Shown: in pieces, positions 57,692 to 64,000 of the stretch
Position numbering within the stretch: position 1 is the first letter of the stretch
Layout: each line of letters begins with the position of its first letter
From: JADJMO01 sp016794445
GTDB taxonomy: Bacteria > Myxococcota_A > Polyangia > Polyangiales > JADJMO01
NCBI GenBank assembly: GCA_016794445.1
Contig: JAEUKC010000313.1
Location: 59,021 to 123,020 of the forward strand
Direction: 5' to 3'
DNA: 64,000 bases
Notes under the pieces: model-generated
What the model was told of the DNA's origin: nothing
Seen by the model: only the letters and a program-made list of their open reading frames with translations
Databases searched by the model: none
Translations under genes and position numbers: made by a program

Positions 57692-59208
57692 TCCACCGCT
57701 TCTTCGACGTCGTCTTGCTGGGCGCGCGGCCGTTCTCCACGCTCGCGTGCGCGGCGCTGCTCGCGCGGCGAGATTTCCGGGTGCTCGTCGTGGCCGACGG
57801 CGCGCGCCCTTCGACCTACCACTACGACGGCGTCCCGCTGCGTCGCCGCGCGTTCTCGCCGTTCGTGCTCGCGCGCCCCGCGTTCCGGCGCGTGCTCGCC
57901 GAGCTCGCGCAGTCGCAGGCGTTCCGCCGTCGCCTCGCGCCGCTCGAGCCGTCGCTGCAGATCCTCGACGCGCGCCGTCGTCTGGCGCTCTCCGCCGACC
58001 CCACCGCGCTCGCCGCCGAGCTCACCCGCGAGGTGCCCGACATGCGCCCCGCGATCGAGGCGCTCTACGTACACCTCGCCGAGATCGACGCCCAGGTCGA
58101 CGCCGTCCTCGGCGAGGACGCGCTGTGGCCGCCGGGCACCTTCTGGGAGCGTCGCGAAACGGCGCGCCTCGCGCGCTTGCTGCCCGCCGTGGACGAGCTC
58201 TCCCTCGACGCCGAGTACCGGCGGGTGGTCGAGGCGAGCGCGCGCCAGCTCGGCCACGAGAGCGCGCACGACGGTCCCCTCTCCCCGCTCGTCACCGCTC
58301 GCCTCCACCGCAGCCTGCTGGTCGACCCGGCGAGTCTCCCCGGCGACGAGGACGAGCTCAGCGGCTTCCTCGTCGAGCGCATCCGGGCGCACGGCGGCGA
58401 GGTCCGCATGGACGAGAGCTGCGCGGGCATCGTGCACAAGCGCGGCAAGGTCACCGGGGTCGTGCTGGACGGCGAGGGCGAGACCATCGCGTGCAACTTC
58501 GTGGTCGGCGATCGGCCCGGCCTCCGGCTGCTCGAGCGCGTACGCGACGCCGACTTCGAGCTGCCCGACCCGGCCGCTTCGCCGAGCCCCCACGAGCGCC
58601 GCTTCGTCGTCTCGATGGTGGTCCGCCGCGCGCTCGTGCCGGCGCCGCTCGCGCGGCACTCCCTCTTGCTCCCGGCGCGCAGCAGCGACCCCGAGGTCCA
58701 CCTGTCGCGTACCCAGGCCAGCGAGTCGACCGACAGCGAGCTGTGGGTCGCCGAGGCGCTGCTGCCCGACAAGGAGTTCGTGCCCGTGCGCCCGGGCGAT
58801 CTGCGCGGCCGCGAGCGCGTCCTCGCGACGGTGCGCGCGCACTTCCCGTTCCTCGACAGCCACCTCCTGGTCGTCGACTCGCCCCACGACGGCGGACCGA
58901 TCCTCGACGGGCGCGAGGGCGGGCTCCGCGCGGTGCCGCGCAGCGAGGTGCGCGCGACCGGCGGCTCGAGGGACGCCGAACCCGCCGAGCCGCTCTACGC
59001 CCTGCCCCGCGACGCCTACGCGGGGCTCTGCGGCGAGCCGATCCGCACCGCGCTCGAGGGCCTGCTCACGGTGTCACCGTCGGTGATGCCCACGCTCGGC
59101 GCCGAGGGCGAGCTCATCTCCGCGTGGGGGGCGGCGCGGCTCATCACCAAGACCGACCCCAAGCGCGAGCGCATGCGCCGCGAGCTGTGGTCGAAGATCG
59201 AACTCTGA
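57688..59208 (+). CDS. FAD oxidoreductase-like protein lacking the classical glycine motif
   Basis: A 506-residue protein. The N-terminus VIHRFFDVVLLGARPFSTLACAA and FRVLVVADG is a Rossmann start like phytoene-desaturase-type flavoproteins, but GxGxxG is replaced by GARPFS. Further on, ELSGFLVERIRAHGGEVRMDE and VTGVVLDGEGETIACNFVVG are the familiar middle pattern of such enzymes (second strand pair of the FAD domain). It may bind FAD differently or not at all. GTG start overlaps purN. No link to purine synthesis is obvious. Confidence 0.7.
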   Translation: MIHRFFDVVLLGARPFSTLACAALLARRDFRVLVVADGARPSTYHYDGVPLRRRAFSPFVLARPAFRRVLAELAQSQAFRRRLAPLEPSLQILDARRRLALSADPTALAAELTREVPDMRPAIEALYVHLAEIDAQVDAVLGEDALWPPGTFWERRETARLARLLPAVDELSLDAEYRRVVEASARQLGHESAHDGPLSPLVTARLHRSLLVDPASLPGDEDELSGFLVERIRAHGGEVRMDESCAGIVHKRGKVTGVVLDGEGETIACNFVVGDRPGLRLLERVRDADFELPDPAASPSPHERRFVVSMVVRRALVPAPLARHSLLLPARSSDPEVHLSRTQASESTDSELWVAEALLPDKEFVPVRPGDLRGRERVLATVRAHFPFLDSHLLVVDSPHDGGPILDGREGGLRAVPRSEVRATGGSRDAEPAEPLYALPRDAYAGLCGEPIRTALEGLLTVSPSVMPTLGAEGELISAWGAARLITKTDPKRERMRRELWSKIEL

Positions 59209-59235
59209 GCGAACGCAGCGCCAGCGCAGTGAGCG

Positions 59236-59259
59236 GCGGCCGCCTCCATGGGCGGCCGC
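59236..59259. terminator. Hairpin between convergent genes (copy 2 of a repeated element)
   Basis: Arms GCGGCCGCC and GGCGGCCGC with loop TCCATG, between the FAD-like gene (+) and the sigma-54 activator (-). Its 22-base core equals that at 33710-33731. Confidence 0.55.
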
Positions 59260-59274
59260 TCGGCGAGAGAAGGC

Positions 59275-60660
59275 TCACTCGTCGTCGGACACCGACGACG
59301 GCCCCTCGCCCCCCGCCTCGGCCGCGCGGGCGCGCGACAGCATGCGGTGGAAGCTCGGGCGCGGCACCTGGGCGAGCTCCGCGGCCTTGGCCACGACCCC
59401 GCCCGTGCGCGCGAGGACGCTGGGGAAATAGGCGCGATCGAAGGCCTCGAGCACCCGGCGCTTGGCCTCGTGGTACGGCAGGCTCGACAGATCGCCGAGG
59501 CCCCCGAGCACGCCCGCCTTGTTCTCGCTGCCGGGCGCGTGGATGGCCTCGCCGAACAGCACCTCGGGGCGCGCCGTCTCGAACGTGGCCCAGCGCTCGA
59601 CGACGTTGCGCAGCTCGCGGACGTTGCCCGGCCAGCCGTGCGCGAGGAGCACCTGCGCGAGATCGGCCGGCACCTGCGCGCCGCTGCCGCGGATGCGCTC
59701 GAGGAAGTGCTGGGCGAGCGCGGGGATGTCCTCACGGCGGTCGCGGAGCGGCGGGACGACCACCCGGATGACCGAGATCCGGTAGTACAGGTCTTCGCGG
59801 AACTCGCGGCGCCGCACGGCCTCGGCGAGGCGGCGGTTGGTGGCGGCGACGATGCGCACGTCGATCGGGATGGTCTTGCTGCCGCCGACGCGGCGGATCT
59901 CGCGCTTCTCGAGGACGCGCAGCAGCTTGGCCTGCTGGTCGAGGGGGAGCTCGCCGAGCTCGTCGAGGAAGATGGTGCCGCCGTTGGCGCGCTCGAACGC
60001 ACCGGCGCGCGACGCGATCGCGCCGGTGAACGCGCCGCGCTCGTGACCGAACAGCTCGCTCTCGATCAGGTTCTCGGGCAGCGACGCGCAGTCGACCGCC
60101 ACGAAAGCTTGCTCGGCGCGCGGCGACTCCTGGTGGAGCGCGTAGGCGAGCACCTCCTTGCCGCAGCCGCTCTCCGCCTCGAGGAGCACGGTGACGCTGG
60201 ACTTGGCCGCCTTGTCGAGCAGCGCGAACACGTGGCGCATGGCCACGCTGGTGCCGAGCGCGCCGCCGAACTCCGACCGCGGTGAGAGCTCGAGGTCGAG
60301 CGCGCCCTCGGCGAGCCGCAGCTGCATCGACGTCTGCCCGAAGGAGAGGGTGACGTCCTGGATGAGCGTCGCCTCGTGGATGCGACAGCCCCCGAGCCAG
60401 GTGCCGTTGCGCGAGCCGAGGTCGCGGACGAGGAGGCCGTCGGCCGTGGCGGCGAGCTCGAGGTGACGGCGGGAGATGCCGGGATCGGTGAGCCGGACGT
60501 CGACGTCGGGCCCCTTGCCGATGGTCAGCGTGGGCGACTCCATCTTGACGGAGAGGCCCCGGTCGGGGCCTCCCACGACGTCGAGGGTTGCGCCACGGAG
60601 CCGGATGGTGCCGGTCGCGGGAATCGCCCGCGTCGCGGTGATGTCGTCGTGCTCGGCCAT
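59275..60660 (-). CDS. FHA-domain sigma-54-dependent transcription activator
   Basis: A 461-residue enhancer-binding protein. Residues about 20-110 are an FHA domain (LTIGKGPDVDVRLTDPGISRRHLEL ... LVRDLGSRNGTWLGG). The AAA+ domain (about 135-370) has LLEAESGCGKEVLAYALH (Walker A variant), GAFTGA for sigma-54 contact, GGTIFLDELGELPL (Walker B) and HGWPGNVRELRNVVERW. The C-terminal HTH is AAELAQVPRPSFHRMLSRAR. There is no receiver; phospho-threonine binding by FHA links it to Ser/Thr kinases, a known myxobacterial arrangement. Start at ATG 60660; the two codons upstream match no family. Confidence 0.92.
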   Translation of the reverse strand: MAEHDDITATRAIPATGTIRLRGATLDVVGGPDRGLSVKMESPTLTIGKGPDVDVRLTDPGISRRHLELAATADGLLVRDLGSRNGTWLGGCRIHEATLIQDVTLSFGQTSMQLRLAEGALDLELSPRSEFGGALGTSVAMRHVFALLDKAAKSSVTVLLEAESGCGKEVLAYALHQESPRAEQAFVAVDCASLPENLIESELFGHERGAFTGAIASRAGAFERANGGTIFLDELGELPLDQQAKLLRVLEKREIRRVGGSKTIPIDVRIVAATNRRLAEAVRRREFREDLYYRISVIRVVVPPLRDRREDIPALAQHFLERIRGSGAQVPADLAQVLLAHGWPGNVRELRNVVERWATFETARPEVLFGEAIHAPGSENKAGVLGGLGDLSSLPYHEAKRRVLEAFDRAYFPSVLARTGGVVAKAAELAQVPRPSFHRMLSRARAAEAGGEGPSSVSDDE

Positions 60661-60784
60661 CGGATTGTTGATTCTCGGCGAGCCTAACAGACTTTGTTCG
60701 CGCCTGGCACCTGTCACGCGCAGGAGTCGCTCGGCATCCGTCCGGCCCTCTCCTGGACGCACTCGAGACCTGTCGACCGACCGG

Positions 60785-61399
60785 TCAGGCAGGCGGGCGC
60801 CGCGAGCGGCGTCGCCGCGAGACGGGCCGCTCCACCCCCTCGGCGAGGCGACCGAACAGCTGCGCGGTCTCCTCGTCGGAGCGCTGGCCCTCGAGGAGCA
60901 GATGCTGCAGGCCGAGGCCCCACAGCGTGGCGATGGTCAGGTCGATGTCGGGGTCGCCCTCGTCGCGCCCCATCGCGAGGCCGAACGCGCGCCGGAGCTG
61001 GAGGAAGCCCTCCTGCATGTGGGCCCTCACGAGGGGCTCGTGCTCGATCTCGGCGAGCAGGCCGAGCAGCATGCGCGTGCGCCCGCGGTTCTGCGCGAGG
61101 CGAGCCCCGAGGGCCAGGAAGCGGTGTTCGAACCCCTCGGCGCCCGCCTCCGCGAGCAACGGGGCCACCTCGGCGGCGAGGAGCTCGCGGAGCCGACCGG
61201 CCACCGCGAGCACGAGATCCACCTTCTTCGGGAAGTAGTAGGTGAGGTGTCCTTGCGGGACCCCCGCCTCCTTCGCGACCTGGGGCTGCGCGAGCGCCCG
61301 CGGCCCGGAGCGCGCGAGCAGGTCGACGGCGGCGTCGAGGATGCGCTCCCTGACGCCGGGCGCGGTCGAGCCGCCGCGGGGGGCGTCGGTGGAGCCCAT
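60785..61399 (-). CDS. TetR/AcrR family regulator of the copper-monooxygenase operon
   Basis: A 204-residue regulator. The HTH lies at about residues 18-65 (RERILDAAVDLLARSGPRAL ... VAKEAGVPQGHLTYYFPKKVDLV). The ligand domain ends in RPVSRRRRSRRPPA, a basic tail. It is transcribed in the same direction as, and 25 bases after, the copper monooxygenase gene, making it the third gene of that operon. An almost perfect 20-base palindrome at 63373-63392, at the operon head, is its likely operator. Confidence 0.88.
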   Translation of the reverse strand: MGSTDAPRGGSTAPGVRERILDAAVDLLARSGPRALAQPQVAKEAGVPQGHLTYYFPKKVDLVLAVAGRLRELLAAEVAPLLAEAGAEGFEHRFLALGARLAQNRGRTRMLLGLLAEIEHEPLVRAHMQEGFLQLRRAFGLAMGRDEGDPDIDLTIATLWGLGLQHLLLEGQRSDEETAQLFGRLAEGVERPVSRRRRSRRPPA

Positions 61400-61424
61400 G
61401 GTCACCACTATCGCCGCGTCGTCT

Positions 61425-62711
61425 TCACTTGTCGATGCACCGTCGCGCGGCGGCGCCGCCCGCGTTGACGATGCCGCTCTCCGGCCAGGCGAGCACGAAG
61501 TTGAAGCACATCTCGTCCTCGGTCTTCTCGCCGAAGAACACGCTGGTCGAGCCCGGGTTGTCGTAGACGCAGGTGGTCTCGAGCGTGTCGCCCGGCGCGA
61601 GCACCATGCCCTTGGGCGCGTCGTAGCTCTGCTGCGCGTTGAAATCGAAGCGCGGCACGTCGACCAGCGTCTCGGCCTTGGCGGGATCACCACCGCGCAG
61701 CACCTTGGTCGTGAACTTGTGTCCGCGGCCGTGCATGTGCGGCGAGCTCGCGAGGACGTGGATCGGCTCGGTGAGGTTCGGGGTGCACTTGCCCTTCACC
61801 TCGACGTTCGCCGACTTGGGCGGCAGGTCGATGTTCGCCGAGCCGAGGGTGGAGATCACCGCGGTGTGGGGGCGGAGCTTCTCCGTCGTGCACATCGCGA
61901 CGCCGCTCTGGTCCTTGCTGTCCTTGTGGCCGGCGACGTTCCAGTAGTGGAGCTGCAGGATGAGCCACCGGTCGCCGCCCGGGAGCTTCATGCCGACGTC
62001 GTCGGGCATCACCTTGTTGCCGCCGCCCGGCGCCCAGCCGCTGATGAACTGCGCGTCGAGCGGCATCTTGCACGGCCCGAACGTGCCCTCCTTCTGCGGC
62101 GTCGGCGTCTCGAAGAGGATCCAGTGGTGCACGACGCGGGTGTCGTCGATGATCGGTGCGAAGGCCGTGGCCTGCGTGGGCGTGGTGAACGGCGACTTGA
62201 AGTAGAAGCACTCGTAGAGGTTGCCCGCGTCCGCCGGCACCGGGAACTTCGCGCCCGCCTCACCGTGGGCGACGAACTTGGTCTGCTGCGCCTCGGGGCA
62301 CGGCAGGTAGGCGGGCCCCTCCTTCGTCGGGACGACACCCGCGTCGGAGCACGAGGCCGTGCCCTTCGGCGCCGAGGCCGCGAACCACGCGTCGAGGGTC
62401 GCGAGGTCGGTGGCGCCGAGCATGCCCGCGGCTGGCATCGGGTTCTGCTTGTCGTGGACGCGAGCCTTCATCAGCTCCCAGACCTCGACGCCGGGGTTGC
62501 TGGCGGCCTTGGCGTGCACGGCCTCCCACGAGGTCAGCGGCATCGGCGCGCCGTACTTCGCAGGGTTGCTGTGGCAGGAGCGGCAGTTCTTCGCGAGCAC
62601 CGCGTCGACGTCGCACGGCAGCGGCGTCGACCCCACGGCAGGAGGGGCTTCGCTGGTCGAGCCGCAGGCCACGAGGAGCAGACCGAGGAAGGAGAGGCCG
62701 CGGTGGTTCAC
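61425..62711 (-). CDS. Copper type II monooxygenase (PHM/DBH-like) lipoprotein with a c-type haem motif
   Basis: A 428-residue exported protein. The signal peptide ends LLLVAC (lipobox, Cys16). Residues 38-120 form a cytochrome-c-like region with Cys43-x2-Cys46-His47 (NCRSCHSNPAKYG) and a Met-rich late part. The rest resembles the two copper domains of PHM/dopamine-beta-hydroxylase: VVHHWILFE (CuH His pair), LQLHYWNV, SSPHMHGRGHKF (CuM His-x-His) and EMCFNFVLAW (Met ligand). A haem domain on the enzyme would supply electrons. GTG start overlaps the upstream lipoprotein stop. Substrate unknown. Confidence 0.85.
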   Translation of the reverse strand: MNHRGLSFLGLLLVACGSTSEAPPAVGSTPLPCDVDAVLAKNCRSCHSNPAKYGAPMPLTSWEAVHAKAASNPGVEVWELMKARVHDKQNPMPAAGMLGATDLATLDAWFAASAPKGTASCSDAGVVPTKEGPAYLPCPEAQQTKFVAHGEAGAKFPVPADAGNLYECFYFKSPFTTPTQATAFAPIIDDTRVVHHWILFETPTPQKEGTFGPCKMPLDAQFISGWAPGGGNKVMPDDVGMKLPGGDRWLILQLHYWNVAGHKDSKDQSGVAMCTTEKLRPHTAVISTLGSANIDLPPKSANVEVKGKCTPNLTEPIHVLASSPHMHGRGHKFTTKVLRGGDPAKAETLVDVPRFDFNAQQSYDAPKGMVLAPGDTLETTCVYDNPGSTSVFFGEKTEDEMCFNFVLAWPESGIVNAGGAAARRCIDK

Positions 62712-63373
62712 TTGATGCGCTCCAGCTCGAGGATCGTGGCGAGGGTGAGGCCGGCGCTCGCGCCGGTGGCGGGGAGGAAGACGTAGGCATGATCGGCGTC
62801 GAGGCGGGACCACCCGAACTCGCGGATGGGCGTGTCCGCCGTGGTGGAGCCACACACCGGGGTGAGCTTGATCTGGCTGCCCTCGAGCACGTAGCTGCCC
62901 TTGCCGATCGTGGTGACGGCGCGCTTCACGGTGCCGACGATCGAGGTCTCGAGGGTGATCTTGGAGTCGGTCGACGAGCGGAAGTCCTTGTCGGTGAAGG
63001 AGAACCAGCCGACCCCGCTCGCGGTGGACTTCACGGTGTCGACCTGTCCGTCCGCGGCCGGCGCGAGATAGACCGTGAGCTTGGCGACGCGGAAGTCGCC
63101 CTTCGTGTCGCCGCCCGTCGGCGTGGGGACGGTGACGCCGGCGTCGTCCTTGACGATCACGAACGACGACGCCGTGTAGGGCGCCACCGTTCCGCCGGGG
63201 ACCGCGCCGAGATCGCACGCGCCTCCGTCGGCGGCATCGGTGGCCATCGTGTCGGCCGGAGCGTCGCTCGTCACGTCGGCACCGGTCTCGGTAGCGGCCG
63301 CCGCCGGCGTCGACTCCGCTCCACATCCCGACCCGAGCAGGCCGAGCAGGCCCGCGAAGAGCATCTTCCTCAT
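62708..63373 (-). CDS. Lipoprotein of unknown function, first gene of the copper-monooxygenase operon
   Basis: A 221-residue exported protein. The signal peptide ends LLGSGC (lipobox, Cys17). A Thr/Ala/Asp spacer (about residues 18-50) precedes a beta-rich domain with FVIVKDDAGV, AKLTVYLAP, GWFSFTDKDF, KITLETSIVG, KGSYVLEGSQIKL and HAYVFLPATG. No family recognised. It is coupled to the copper monooxygenase (TGA/GTG overlap) and may be its partner or substrate carrier. The palindromic operator touches its start codon. Confidence 0.7.
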   Translation of the reverse strand: MRKMLFAGLLGLLGSGCGAESTPAAAATETGADVTSDAPADTMATDAADGGACDLGAVPGGTVAPYTASSFVIVKDDAGVTVPTPTGGDTKGDFRVAKLTVYLAPAADGQVDTVKSTASGVGWFSFTDKDFRSSTDSKITLETSIVGTVKRAVTTIGKGSYVLEGSQIKLTPVCGSTTADTPIREFGWSRLDADHAYVFLPATGASAGLTLATILELERIK

Positions 63374-63392
63374 TGGTTGGTATACCTACCAA
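63373..63392. promoter_or_regulatory. 20-base palindromic operator at the start of the copper-monooxygenase operon
   Basis: TTGGTTGGTA/TACCTACCAA, nine of ten positions symmetric, AT-rich against its surroundings, covering the first base of the ATG of the lipoprotein gene. Its size and symmetry fit a TetR-family site. It would also block any promoter in the 102-base divergent gap. Confidence 0.6.
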
Positions 63393-63475
63393 AACCTGTC
63401 GGAAGCGCAAGCGCGACCGTAGAGCGGGTCCTCGTCGGCCGGTGGTGCATCCGGCCACCACGTCGGCGGGGACGC

Positions 63476-64000
63476 ATGTACAGTGCTCCCGTGGGTCGGC
63501 TGCTCGGAGGTCGTTACGCGCTCGAACGCCGGATCGGCGAGGGCGGGATGGCCGAGGTCTTGCTCGCGAGGGACCAGGCCCGCAGCGGCGCCCCCGTCGT
63601 CGTCAAGCGCTGCAAGGCGCACCTCATCCACCAGCCCGAGATCGCGGCTCTCTTCCTCCGCGAGGCACGCCTCGCGTCGCTCATCCACCACCCCAACGTC
63701 GTCGAGCTCGAGGCCACGGGCGAGGAGGACGGCCAGCCCTACCTGGTGATGGAGTACCTGCAGGGCTTCACGGTGCGCGAGATCTTCCTCCGCGCGCAGC
63801 GGGAGGGCGGCGTACCACAAGACCTCGCGGCGGCGATCGTCGCGAACGCGGCGCGCGGTCTCCACGCGGCCCACACCGCGGTCGACGAGCAGGGCACGCC
63901 GATGGGCCTCATGCACCGCGACGTCTCGCCGCACAACCTGTTCGTCACCGACAGCGGCCTCGTGAAGGTGCTCGATTTCGGCATCGCCAAGGGCGTCAAC
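63476..64000 (+). CDS. Ser/Thr protein kinase (Hanks type), N-terminal part
   Basis: The frame runs off the right edge, so only about 175 codons are seen. It shows the N-lobe and catalytic loop: YALERRIGEGGMAEVLLARD (glycine loop), VVVKRCKAHL (ATP Lys), YLVMEYLQGFTVREIF (hinge), HRDVSPHNLFV (catalytic Asp and Asn) and VLDFGIAKG (DFG). This is an active-looking myxobacterial kinase with HRDVSPHN in place of HRDLKPxN. The ATG at 63476 is the longest start, but the GTG at 63491 follows TACAGT at the leaderless distance and begins the conserved region. Confidence 0.9.
   Translation, partial: MYSAPVGRLLGGRYALERRIGEGGMAEVLLARDQARSGAPVVVKRCKAHLIHQPEIAALFLREARLASLIHHPNVVELEATGEEDGQPYLVMEYLQGFTVREIFLRAQREGGVPQDLAAAIVANAARGLHAAHTAVDEQGTPMGLMHRDVSPHNLFVTDSGLVKVLDFGIAKGVN
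63479..63484 (+). promoter_or_regulatory. -10-like element TACAGT, 6 bases before a GTG at 63491
   Basis: TACAGT then six bases then the GTG at 63491, which begins the conserved VGRLLGGRYAL of the kinase. Confidence 0.4.

Noticed and set aside
60704..60722. GG-N10-GC pattern (TGGCAC ... GC) resembling a sigma-54 promoter
   Set aside because: It points to the plus strand, where no gene begins downstream; the nearest genes run the other way.
1..64000. Search for CRISPR arrays, tRNA or rRNA genes, transposases and attachment-site repeats
   Set aside because: No regular spacer repeats, cloverleaf-like segments, DDE/serine recombinase motifs or flanking direct repeats were recognised by eye. A tRNAscan or IS search would be the decisive test.

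Overview
The window is about 64 kb of very GC-rich, densely coding DNA. There are 61 supported protein genes, no gap over 230 bases without a gene, and no tRNA, rRNA, CRISPR array or insertion sequence that I can see. The gene content points to a myxobacterium (Myxococcota, probably Polyangiales-like). Signs are a MYXO-CTERM surface protein (39915-41306), many large Cys-rich or Asp/Thr/Gly-linked lipoproteins, Hanks-type kinases and pseudokinases, a PATAN (DUF4388) signalling protein, an FHA sigma-54 activator, and an ECF sigma/FecR pair. The assignment rests on style of content; no marker gene such as rRNA is present.

Layout. 1-2.3 kb: end of an old-yellow-enzyme oxidoreductase, a TetR regulator, and DHFR-like and YCII-like proteins. 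2.3-8.6 kb: surface lipoproteins, a Rieske oxygenase translationally coupled to a 2OG-Fe(II) oxygenase-like protein, a lone CZB zinc sensor, DUF1294 and HIT proteins. 8.7-12.3 kb (minus): a four-gene coupled operon with a pseudo-receiver/PATAN protein, a photoactive-yellow-protein-like PAS protein that keeps the chromophore Cys, a 34-residue protein and a CrtI-like FAD oxidoreductase. 12.4-21.5 kb: the most unusual region. A minus-strand operon (DUF350, glutathionylspermidine-synthase-like ATP-grasp ligase, DUF350, transglutaminase-like lipoprotein, unknown protein) sits back to back, 15 bp away, with a plus-strand operon (2OG oxygenase paralogue, membrane-anchored unknown, soluble unknown). 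It is followed by an SPFH-like protein and another 2OG oxygenase.

21.5-37 kb: DUF2254-like membrane protein, GT39-like glycosyltransferase, AGPS-like FAD enzyme, CPA2 antiporter coupled to an S2P-CBS protease, lipoprotein, MltG/RuvX pair, orphan lysine-5,6-aminomutase beta subunit, a pseudokinase, and a lipid operon (CDP-alcohol phosphotransferase, LPG-synthase-type flippase, diiron protein). 37-45 kb: penicillin acylase family enzyme, membrane and surface proteins, Cys-rich lipoproteins. 45-50 kb: ECF sigma/FecR, then a Rieske/cytochrome b complex whose b subunit carries two fused c-type haem motifs, then a DciA-like protein. 50-59 kb: a 1806-residue kinase/TPR protein and purM-purN plus an FAD-like protein. 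59-64 kb: sigma-54 activator, a TetR/copper-monooxygenase/lipoprotein operon with a palindromic operator at its head, and the start of a Ser/Thr kinase.

Two themes cross the window. Many genes in tight tandem overlap by ATGA, GTGA or TGATG, so translational coupling is the rule. At least thirteen genes, many of them operon heads, have a TA-N3-T hexamer only 6-9 bases before the start codon, which suggests widespread leaderless transcription. Start codons were chosen by family homology, overlap and upstream signals. Functions named are family-level inferences from motifs read by eye.
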